Made by a program: the position numbers and the translations under genes
Part shown: piece after piece, positions 56,201-62,986 of the stretch
How positions within the stretch are numbered: the first letter of the stretch is position 1
How the letters are laid out: every line of letters starts with the position of its first letter
Assembly: GCF_024380015.1 (NCBI RefSeq)
Contig: NZ_CP101509.1
Span: 434,001-498,000, forward strand
Direction of reading: 5' to 3'
Source: Photobacterium atrarenae
GTDB taxonomy: Bacteria > Pseudomonadota > Gammaproteobacteria > Enterobacterales > Vibrionaceae
Length of the DNA stretch: 64,000 nt
Notes under the pieces: generated by a model
Database searches by the model: none
What the model saw: only the letters and a program-made list of their open reading frames with translations
Told to the model about the DNA's origin: nothing

Positions 56201-56347
56201 GTCCATGGCCTGAACACTGAGTTCGGTTTGTACCCCGACATTCGGTTGCGGCACATCAGCATTGTTCTGCGTCGCATCATCGCCGCATCCCGCTAGTGCT
56301 CCCACCGACGCCAGCGCAACCGCCAGCTTGGTTAGATTTGTTTTCAT
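50228..56347 (-). CDS. Giant surface lipoprotein: pullulanase fused to alpha-amylase (two GH13 domains)
   Basis: A 2039-residue alpha-glucan hydrolase. The lipobox cysteine is residue 21 (ALAGC). Residues about 240-420 hold thrombospondin type 3-like calcium repeats (DxDGDG units). A CBM41-like starch-binding domain follows ([20 protein letters not shown]). The first GH13 module (about 790-1290) is of pullulanase type: nucleophile Asp in [10 protein letters not shown], acid Glu in GEGWNFGE, third Asp in [9 protein letters not shown]. A CBM20/48-like domain ([16 protein letters not shown], about 1449) leads to a second GH13 (about 1566-1990): [23 protein letters not shown]. Together they would cut alpha-1,6 and alpha-1,4 bonds of starch or glycogen outside the cell. 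ATG 56347 is preferred over 56440. Confidence 0.92.
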   Translation of the reverse strand: [2039 protein letters not shown]

Positions 56348-56828
56348 TGCTATCCCACTGATTGATTGAACATGATTCCGTGAACAAATCGAGGTGATTG
56401 CACGCCAAACCCAACCCACAACAACGGATGCCGCGCGCAAATCACCATTTCAAGAAGGGTAAATAAAACTGGGAATGACCCGCCTCACCCCGAACAGTGG
56501 CAGCGGGGGGAGGACACGGGAGGCGTAGAAACGAGCGCAATTGATAATCATCACACTTTGTTTGGACAAAGCATTATTTCACTTTCTTATCCGACTACAG
56601 AAAAGGGAGAAACATCACAATCGGCGTAAACTCATCGTCAGTTCATGAAAGTTAATGACATTTCTGTGACGATAGGAAGATTTAAAAAAATATGCTGAAA
56701 GTCACAGACTCAACGTAAATGAGCTGTCGTGCCCCCCTTCCAGACGAGACAAAGAGACCAAAGGACTCTCAGGAGCGGGAAGCAGATACAAATAAACCTT
56801 CATCTTGCGATGAAGGCTTCATGCAGTG
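56348..56828. other. Intergenic region upstream of the pullulanase
   Basis: No supported gene lies in these 480 bp. The part next to the pullulanase holds two oppositely oriented 9-mers of the form GGGGKGAGG (56484-56492 on the minus strand, 56506-56514 on the plus strand), similar to MalT boxes but lacking their central A. The rest is AT-rich and probably contains the promoter. Confidence 0.45.
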
Positions 56829-56898
56829 GCGGAACGGCCGGGCTGGCGCTCCAGCGGACTCGATGGTCCGGCACTCCGGTGGGGACGCCTAATTCCGC
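56829..56898. other. Structured, tRNA-like 70-bp element beside the tRNA genes
   Basis: GCGGAA (56829-56834) and TTCCGC (56893-56898) can close a stem over three small internal hairpins, among them CTGG/CCAG and CGGAC/GTCCG, giving a cloverleaf-like outline. Its left end (GTGGCGGAACGG) resembles the 3' end of the adjacent tRNA-Asp (GTGGCGGAGCGG). No functional anticodon arm or standard T-loop is seen, so it may be a decayed tRNA or an unrelated structured RNA. Confidence 0.35.
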
Positions 56899-56901
56899 GA
56901 A

Positions 56902-56918
56902 AAAGTGCGCAGCACTTT
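56902..56918. repeat. Short perfect hairpin
   Basis: AAAGTGC and GCACTTT pair around a GCA loop. It lies between the tRNA-like element and the tRNA terminator; its role is unknown. Confidence 0.5.
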
Positions 56919-56935
56919 CGGGAGCGTTAAATACA

Positions 56936-56963
56936 AAAAACCCCAAACCTTTCGGCTTGGGGT
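56936..56963 (-). terminator. Rho-independent terminator of the tRNA unit
   Basis: CCCCAA-A-CC and GG-C-TTGGGG (56941-56962) form a stem around TTTC, followed on the minus strand by a run of T residues. It lies 9 bp after the tRNA-Asp 3' end. Confidence 0.85.
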
Positions 56964-56971
56964 TATTGTAG

Positions 56972-57048
56972 TGGCGGAGCGGACGGGACTCGAACCCGCG
57001 ACCCCCGGCGTGACAGGCCGGTATTCTAACCAACTGAACTACCGCTCC
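56972..57048 (-). tRNA. tRNA-Asp (GTC)
   Basis: A 77-nt gene with encoded CCA. The acceptor stem is GGAGCGG/CCGCTCC, the D-loop is AGTTGGTTAGA, the anticodon loop is CCTGTCACG and the T-loop is GGTTCGAGTCC. All arms pair. Confidence 0.97.
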
Positions 57049-57089
57049 AATTCTTTGAGAAATCCGGCAAGTGCCCAACTTCTGAAATG

Positions 57090-57180
57090 TGGCGGAGAGA
57101 TAGGGATTTGAACCCTAGATACGCTATTAACGTATGCCGGTTTTCAAGACCGGTGCTTTCAACCACTCAGCCATCTCTCC
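57090..57180 (-). tRNA. tRNA-Ser (TGA)
   Basis: A 91-nt gene with encoded CCA and the long variable arm of a class II tRNA (CATACGTTAATAGCGTAT). The acceptor stem is GGAGAGA/TCTCTCC, and the anticodon TGA lies in the loop of CACCGGTCTTGAAAACCGG. It is 41 bp upstream of tRNA-Asp and probably shares its transcript. Confidence 0.97.
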
Positions 57181-57289
57181 GTAAGCGGGTTGAATAATAT
57201 TGAGCAAACTCAATCTTGTAAAGCAGTTTTTTCACGATTTTGCACAGTTGAGCAAGATCTAGGCACAAGAGTGCGACTCAGCGCACTTT

Positions 57290-58150
57290 TCACACTTCAG
57301 CCGAGGTCTGAGACTGACTGGCCGCACGACAAACGTCAATCACCTCAGCGATCAGCGGATCACTTTCCCGGCCCGCTTTAAATGCCAGTCCAATCCGTTT
57401 GCTGAGATCGAGCGAAGCCACCTGCCGCAGGACAATCTCCCGCGCCTGACAAATCTCCTGCCAGTCCGGCAGTAGAGCCGCGCCCACCCCTGCCCCCACC
57501 AGTGGCCAAGCGTATTCGACAGTCCGGATATTTGCCCGGTGCTGTAGTTTCACCCCGGCTTCGGCCATCATCAGCTTGAGTTTTTCCAACGCATCACACG
57601 GGCTACGATGAATAAACGGCAGTCCGTCCAGCTCCTCCAGTGAGATCTGATTTTGCGCTGCCAACGGCCAGGAACGAGGCAGTGCTAACAGGTAATGATC
57701 ATTCCAGATCGGAACAAATGCTTCACTTTTCGTTGTCGATTGCGACAGAATGATCCTGGCATCACACGGCTCATCCGGATCCACCAGCGTCAGTTCCAGA
57801 TGCTCGATCTGATTGGTCAGCGCGGTCAGCAAACAACTCATGCGCTGGGCCCCCAACGATCGCATCAGCCCCAGCCTCAAGGGCACCGGTGCCGGACCTT
57901 CCCCAAACAAGTTCAGGATTTGCTGCTCGCCCGCACTCATATTTTTGGCCAGCGGATACAGCTTCTCGGCCGCTGCCGTCGGCAATACCCCGCGGGCGTG
58001 ACGAACAAATAAACTGGTCTCAAGAAGGTGCTCTAACTGCTTGATTGCCGCGGTAATCGAAGGTTGCGACACATAGCACTGGCGCGCCGCACCGCTGACA
58101 CTGCCCTGCTCGTAAACTGCCTGAAAATACTTTAACGCCCGCAATTCCAT
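57290..58150 (-). CDS. LysR-family regulator of the aminomutase operon
   Basis: A 286-residue regulator. The winged helix is MELRALKYFQAVYEQGSVSGAARQCYVSQPSITAAIKQLEHLL, and a substrate-binding-like domain follows. ATG 58150 gives the standard family start and is preferred over 58207. It diverges from the KamA-like gene with 190 bp between them, and a LysR-type dyad lies there, so it most likely controls that operon in response to a pathway amino acid. Confidence 0.9.
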   Translation of the reverse strand: MELRALKYFQAVYEQGSVSGAARQCYVSQPSITAAIKQLEHLLETSLFVRHARGVLPTAAAEKLYPLAKNMSAGEQQILNLFGEGPAPVPLRLGLMRSLGAQRMSCLLTALTNQIEHLELTLVDPDEPCDARIILSQSTTKSEAFVPIWNDHYLLALPRSWPLAAQNQISLEELDGLPFIHRSPCDALEKLKLMMAEAGVKLQHRANIRTVEYAWPLVGAGVGAALLPDWQEICQAREIVLRQVASLDLSKRIGLAFKAGRESDPLIAEVIDVCRAASQSQTSAEV

Positions 58151-58226
58151 TGCCGCTTCCCTGGTTGACCAAGCGAGCCGCCCTTGGGCTCCCGCGTTCC
58201 GAATCAATGATATTCGATTGTTGAGG

Positions 58227-58243
58227 TATAGCTCCTGCCTATA
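58227..58243. promoter_or_regulatory. LysR-type dyad upstream of the KamA-like gene
   Basis: TATAG-N7-CTATA is a perfect 5-7-5 dyad in the middle of the divergent promoter region, about 98 bp before the KamA-like start. This spacing is usual for the recognition site of LysR activators. Confidence 0.5.
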
Positions 58244-58340
58244 AGCAACATAAAAATAACATATTTCTCATCTCCGGCGAGCCTCTCTAAGGTAATAACC
58301 ATCACAAAAGTGAGGTAAATACCGAATACAGGATATAACG

Positions 58341-59948
58341 ATGAATATGCCAAACGCCGCTGAACAAATTGCCGTCACATTCCCTACGACAAACAAAAAA
58401 CATCTTGTGGTCACGTCAGATCATGTTGCTGAAGCCATGATTCGCCATGGCTATGACCAAGAAACATCTGCCATCATCCACAAAGAAAACCTGCTTCCGG
58501 CCGGACTGCTCAGTCGGCTGCATGCATCTTACCCGCAGCACTCCGGCCTGCTGGAAACACGTCCGATGCTTTTTACCGACAAAGCCCATTACACCGGACT
58601 ATCCGGCTTTCGGGAAGTTGTCAGCATTTTACTAAAAAATGGCATCAATATTGGCGATATTGAAGAAAGAGAGCTATTTGTCGAGGTTTATCGCTTTCTT
58701 GCCACCCGCCATACACTCAACAGCATCAACTGGGACGACTACGAAACCGATTCGGTGTTTCAGCTGGTATTCCCGCAGCCGGGGATGATCAACCCGGAAA
58801 CAACTCAAGCTTACTTACAGGCCGAAACCCGCGAGCAACGCACACAGGTTGCTGTGGAATATATGGAAAAAACCAACCCCCATGACGGCAACCAGCAACT
58901 GAACAAGCCCTGGTTTGAAAATGAGCAGGGGGACATTGAATTTCTCGACGGCAGTCAACACAAATACCCGCAATGCCAGCTGATCTTCGACAAAACAACG
59001 CAAAACTGCTTTTCATTTTGTACCTACTGTTTCCGCCATGCCCAGGTCCGCGGCGATGAAGATATGTTTATCCAGAAAGATATCCTGCAGATCCATCAGT
59101 ATCTGCGCCAGCACACGGAAGTCACCGATCTGCTGATCACTGGCGGTGACGGTGGCTATATGCCCGTGAGCCGGCTCCGCCAATATGTGATACCGCTCAT
59201 CGAAGACCCATCCTTGCTGCATGTGAAAAATGTCCGGCTGGCGACCCGCGCGCTGACTTTCCAGCCCGAGATGATCCTGAGCCACCAATACGATGTCATG
59301 CTTGAGCTGTTTGATACCCTACGCGACAACGGCATTCAACTGGCCTGGATGGCCCACTTCTCGACCCCGCGCGAGTTGCTCAACCCAACAACCATTGCCG
59401 CGATCCGCCGCCTGCAAAACCATGGGGTCACGATCCGCAGTCAAAGTCCGATGATGAACCACATCAGCCTGTTCACCAACGACCATGGTGACGTCGATAT
59501 TGAGCGCTCGGCACAAAACTGGATCGATCTGGCCAATATCCTCGGCATGCTGTCGGTCGGTTTTCACTCGATGTACTGTGCCCGCCCGACCGGCGAGCAC
59601 CATTACTACACCGCGCCACTGGCAGCGGTCGAGCAGATCTTCAACCGCATTTACCGCTCGCTGTCGTCGATCAACCGGCCATCGCGTCATATCTCGATGA
59701 CCATCTCGGCCGGTAAGTTGGCAATTCTCGGCACCTCGATCATCAACGGCGAGACATGTTTTGCCCTGAGGTTCACCGAAGCCCGCAACATGGCCTGGAT
59801 GGATCGGGTCTTCCACGCCAAATACGACGAATTGGAAAACAAGGTGGATTTCCTGACGCCCATTGACGGCGACAAATTCTTCTTTGAAGACGAACTGAAG
59901 GACATCGAAACCGAGCTGGCCGAAGCCATTCGTCAGCGACTGAGCTGA
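58341..59948 (+). CDS. KamA-family radical SAM amino-acid 2,3-aminomutase, extended form
   Basis: A 535-residue protein, over 100 residues longer than typical lysine 2,3-aminomutase because of an N-terminal extension. The radical SAM cluster motif CFSFCTYC has cysteines 223, 227 and 230. Lys459 in MTISAGKLAIL aligns by eye with the PLP lysine of lysine 2,3-aminomutase. The aspartate that binds the lysine side-chain amine there appears to be replaced in YCARPTGEHH (413-422), with an arginine next to it, so lysine is probably not the substrate. It should move an amino group from C2 to C3. The partners downstream fit use of the beta-amino acid product. Confidence 0.8.
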   Translation: MNMPNAAEQIAVTFPTTNKKHLVVTSDHVAEAMIRHGYDQETSAIIHKENLLPAGLLSRLHASYPQHSGLLETRPMLFTDKAHYTGLSGFREVVSILLKNGINIGDIEERELFVEVYRFLATRHTLNSINWDDYETDSVFQLVFPQPGMINPETTQAYLQAETREQRTQVAVEYMEKTNPHDGNQQLNKPWFENEQGDIEFLDGSQHKYPQCQLIFDKTTQNCFSFCTYCFRHAQVRGDEDMFIQKDILQIHQYLRQHTEVTDLLITGGDGGYMPVSRLRQYVIPLIEDPSLLHVKNVRLATRALTFQPEMILSHQYDVMLELFDTLRDNGIQLAWMAHFSTPRELLNPTTIAAIRRLQNHGVTIRSQSPMMNHISLFTNDHGDVDIERSAQNWIDLANILGMLSVGFHSMYCARPTGEHHYYTAPLAAVEQIFNRIYRSLSSINRPSRHISMTISAGKLAILGTSIINGETCFALRFTEARNMAWMDRVFHAKYDELENKVDFLTPIDGDKFFFEDELKDIETELAEAIRQRLS

Positions 59949-59972
59949 GATCTTTCCGACATCCACTTTCCG

Positions 59973-59997
59973 GGTCACCACAGCCGTTGTGGTGACC
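59973..59997. repeat. Intercistronic hairpin after the KamA-like gene
   Basis: GGTCACCACA and TGTGGTGACC form a perfect 10-bp stem with a 5-nt loop, 24 bp after the stop codon. Only a weak CTCTG follows, so partial termination or mRNA processing is more likely than a full stop before the CoA-transferase genes. Confidence 0.65.
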
Positions 59998-60038
59998 TCT
60001 GAACCTCACAGAGATACGTATCACAAGGTGTGACTGAC

Positions 60039-60749
60039 ATGATAAATAAACACTTTGACTCCCCCGCCCGGGCCGTCGCCGACATCTTCGACGGGGCGAC
60101 GGTGATGATCGGCGGCTTTGGCGAAGCGGGCAGCCCGATTGAGCTGATCCATGCACTGATCGACCGCGGGGCCCGCAACCTGACCGTGATCAACAACAAC
60201 ACCGGCAGCGGCCATGTCGGCCTGGCTGCGCTGATTGAAAACCGCCAGGTCGGCAAAATGATCTGCTCGTTTCCCCGCACCGCCAATTCCACCGTTTTTC
60301 CGGATTTATATCGCGCCGGTGAAATCGAGCTGGAGCTGGTCCCCCAGGGCACCCTGGCTGAGCGCATCCGGGCCGGCGGCGCCGGGATCCCTGCGTTCTA
60401 TACCGCCACCTCGGTCGGCACCCCACTGGCCGAAGGCAAAGAACACCGCGTGTTTCATCAGCGGGAATATGTGCTGGAAACCGGCCTGACCGCGGATTTT
60501 GCCCTGCTCAAGTGCCAACAGGCCGATCGCTACGGCAACCTGACTTACAACAAAACGGCACGCAACTTTGCCCCTATTATGGCAATGGCGTCCAACACCA
60601 CCATTGTGCAGACCAACGCCTCAGTCGAAGCCGGTGGGATCAACCCTGAAGTGATCGTTACCCCGGGTATTTTCGTCGACCGGATTGTGACCGTGTCTGC
60701 ACCCGCCCAGGAATCCCAACTTGTTGCCGAAGGGAGAAGCTACCCATGA
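60039..60749 (+). CDS. 3-oxoacid/3-oxoadipate CoA-transferase, subunit A
   Basis: A 236-residue subunit of family I CoA-transferases (PcaI/ScoA type). GATVMIGGFGEAGSPIELI is the conserved N-terminal glycine-rich segment. FPRTANSTVF, VPQGTLAERIRAGGAGIPAFYT and KCQQADRYGNLTY are diagnostic. ATG 60039 has AAGG 8 bp upstream; an in-frame GTG at 60030 is less likely. Its stop overlaps subunit B by 4 nt. It should activate a beta-keto acid with CoA from succinyl-CoA. Confidence 0.92.
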   Translation: MINKHFDSPARAVADIFDGATVMIGGFGEAGSPIELIHALIDRGARNLTVINNNTGSGHVGLAALIENRQVGKMICSFPRTANSTVFPDLYRAGEIELELVPQGTLAERIRAGGAGIPAFYTATSVGTPLAEGKEHRVFHQREYVLETGLTADFALLKCQQADRYGNLTYNKTARNFAPIMAMASNTTIVQTNASVEAGGINPEVIVTPGIFVDRIVTVSAPAQESQLVAEGRSYP

Positions 60750-61534
60750 CCCGCCAATCACAGCCACAATCTCAACCGCAATCCGCGCCAGCCCCCCGAG
60801 CCCACTCACCCGCGCCGGGCTGGAGCCGGGACCAGATGGCCCAGCGTGCGGCGCTGGACATTCCCGATGGCGCCTACGTGAACCTGGGGATTGGCATTCC
60901 GGAGCAGGTCGCCCGTTATGTCCCCGAAGGCCGTGAGGTGATCTATCACACCGAAAATGGCCTGCTGGGGATGGGTGATGCGCCAGCGCCCGGCGCGGAA
61001 GACAGCGAGCTGATCAACGCCGGTAAAAAGCCGGTCACGGCGATCCCCGGTGCTGCGTATTTTCACCACGCCGACAGCTTCGCGATGATCCGCGGCCACC
61101 ATATCGATATTTGCGTACTGGGCGCGATGCAAATCTCCCAGTCCGGCGATCTGGCCAACTGGTCTACCGGGGCAGCCGACGCCATTCCGGCGGTCGGTGG
61201 TGCCATGGATTTAGTTGCCGGGGTCAAAACCATTTATGTCATCACCCAACACACCACCAAAACCGGTGAGCCCAAACTGGTAGAACACTGCACCTACCCA
61301 CTGACCGGGCGTCAGGTGGTCGATCGCATCTATACCGATTTGGCGGTGATTGCCGTGACGCCTGAAGGCTTCGAGGTATTAGAGCTGGCCCCCGGGATAT
61401 CATTTGAAGATGTGCGGCAACGCACGAGCGGCACCGTCTTTCTCAGTGAGCAACTGAACCAAGCAACAAAGCAGGCGACAGACACCGCAATAAAGATCAC
61501 CGACCCCGACTCCGCAGACTACGCCCTGAAGTGA
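60746..61534 (+). CDS. 3-oxoacid/3-oxoadipate CoA-transferase, subunit B
   Basis: A 262-residue subunit (PcaJ/ScoB type). The first 25 residues are an unusual Gln/Pro/Ser-rich tail not normal for the family. NLGIGIPEQVARYVPEG leads to the catalytic Glu70 in HTENGLLGMG, which forms the thioester intermediate. GAMQISQSGDLANW and the closing PGISFEDVRQRT are typical. Translationally coupled to subunit A (ATGA). Confidence 0.93.
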   Translation: MTRQSQPQSQPQSAPAPRAHSPAPGWSRDQMAQRAALDIPDGAYVNLGIGIPEQVARYVPEGREVIYHTENGLLGMGDAPAPGAEDSELINAGKKPVTAIPGAAYFHHADSFAMIRGHHIDICVLGAMQISQSGDLANWSTGAADAIPAVGGAMDLVAGVKTIYVITQHTTKTGEPKLVEHCTYPLTGRQVVDRIYTDLAVIAVTPEGFEVLELAPGISFEDVRQRTSGTVFLSEQLNQATKQATDTAIKITDPDSADYALK

Positions 61535-61546
61535 GCAGAAACTAAG

Positions 61547-62899
61547 ATGAAACAACAAACGCCAATTTCTTCGTCGCCAGCTGCACAACGCAGCGCGGCA
61601 CTGTACCAGAAAGCACTCCAGTTCATGCCCGGCGGCTGTAGCCGAAACACCGTGCTGCGCCAGCCGCACCCGCTCTATGCCGACGCAGGCCGGGGCTGTT
61701 ACGTCACCGATATAGATGGCATGCAGCGGATCGATTTTGCCAACAACATGGCCGCACTGATCCACGGCCACGCTCATCCGCAGGTTGTCGCAGCCGTCAC
61801 CGAGCAGCTCCATAAGGGCACGGCATTTACTCTGGCGACTGAAGTAGAAATTGATTTTGCCGAGCACCTGTGCAGCCGCAATCCCGGCTTCAAGAACATT
61901 CGCTTCGTCAATTCTGGTACCGAAGCCATCATGAGCTGCCTCAAGGCCGCCCGCGCTTTTACCGGACGCCCGAAAATTGCCAAAGTCGAAGGCGCCTATC
62001 ACGGCCTGTATGATTTTGCCGAAGTCAGCCAGACCGCCAAACCGGAGAACTGGGGCAGTCCTGATCACCCGGCGAGCGTGCCGGTCGCTCACGGTACGCC
62101 CCCTACCACCTTGAATGATGTCATCGTGATCCCGTTCAACGATCCTGAAACCGCCATCGCCATCCTGGATCAGCACGCCGACGAGCTGGCCTGTGTGCTG
62201 GTCGATCCGATGCCGCACCGGGTCGGGCTGATCCCGGCCTCGGAGTCCTTTATCACCGCCCTGAGCAACTGGACCCGCAATCACGGCGCGCTGCTGGTGT
62301 TCGATGAAGTGATCACCTTTCGCACCCGGTACGGCGGCGCACAGGAGCGCTATGCGGTTCAGCCGGATCTGACCGCGATGGGCAAGATGATTGGCGGCGG
62401 CTTTCCGGTCGGTGCCCTGGCCGGACGCCGGGACGTCATGGAAGTAATGAATCCCCGGGCGAATCAACTGCTGTTCCCACACTCGGGGACCTTTTCGGCT
62501 AACCCGATCACCATGACCGCTGGGCTGACCGCAATGCAGCTGTTCGACCGTGATGCCGTGAGCCAACTCAATGCCCTGAGCGATCAGCTTCGCGGACAAA
62601 TCACCGAAGCCATCCAGCTGGCCGATGTTCCGGTCTGTGTTACGGGCGAAGGCTCGATGTTCCGCATCCATATGAAGCCAACGCCGCCGACGGATTACCG
62701 CTCAGCTTACGAGACGCCGCAGGAAGCCCGGATCAAGTCCGCCCTGCTGGATCACCTGTTCAACCATGGATTCATGATGATCAATACCTGTTCGGGGACT
62801 CTCTCAACTGCCATGACTGAGAAAGAAATCAGCGCTTTCAGTGAGGTCCTGTTGAACGGCTTCCGCACCGTGAAGCCGCTTTTTGATGAATCAGCCTGA
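61547..62899 (+). CDS. Class III aminotransferase, beta-amino-acid type
   Basis: A 450-residue PLP enzyme of the glutamate-1-semialdehyde-aminomutase-like group. MPGGCSRNTVLRQPHPLYADAG, VNSGTEAIMSCLKAARAFTGR and the PLP lysine 280 in GKMIGGGFPVG are seen. Known beta-phenylalanine aminotransferases are of this subgroup and share the same blocks (from memory). In this operon it would turn a beta-amino acid into the beta-keto acid that the CoA-transferase activates. It starts 12 bp after subunit B. Confidence 0.85.
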   Translation: MKQQTPISSSPAAQRSAALYQKALQFMPGGCSRNTVLRQPHPLYADAGRGCYVTDIDGMQRIDFANNMAALIHGHAHPQVVAAVTEQLHKGTAFTLATEVEIDFAEHLCSRNPGFKNIRFVNSGTEAIMSCLKAARAFTGRPKIAKVEGAYHGLYDFAEVSQTAKPENWGSPDHPASVPVAHGTPPTTLNDVIVIPFNDPETAIAILDQHADELACVLVDPMPHRVGLIPASESFITALSNWTRNHGALLVFDEVITFRTRYGGAQERYAVQPDLTAMGKMIGGGFPVGALAGRRDVMEVMNPRANQLLFPHSGTFSANPITMTAGLTAMQLFDRDAVSQLNALSDQLRGQITEAIQLADVPVCVTGEGSMFRIHMKPTPPTDYRSAYETPQEARIKSALLDHLFNHGFMMINTCSGTLSTAMTEKEISAFSEVLLNGFRTVKPLFDESA

Positions 62900-62952
62900 T
62901 ACATGAACCTGATGAATGCGCTTGATGGCTTGGTTTTTTTGAAGGATTGAGC

Positions 62953-62968
62953 GTTTCATGCATGAAAC
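62953..62968. promoter_or_regulatory. Perfect 16-bp palindrome before the thiolase gene
   Basis: GTTTCATGCATGAAAC is fully self-complementary and lies 19 bp before the thiolase start, in the only gap of the operon after the CoA-transferase. It looks like an operator; a compact mRNA hairpin is less likely because there is no loop. Confidence 0.45.
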
Positions 62969-62986
62969 AAGAAAGGAATTTAAGTG

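Noticed and set aside
61400..62671. 423-codon minus-strand frame opposite the aminotransferase
   Set aside because: Shadow of the class III aminotransferase; the PLP lysine and family blocks are on the plus strand.
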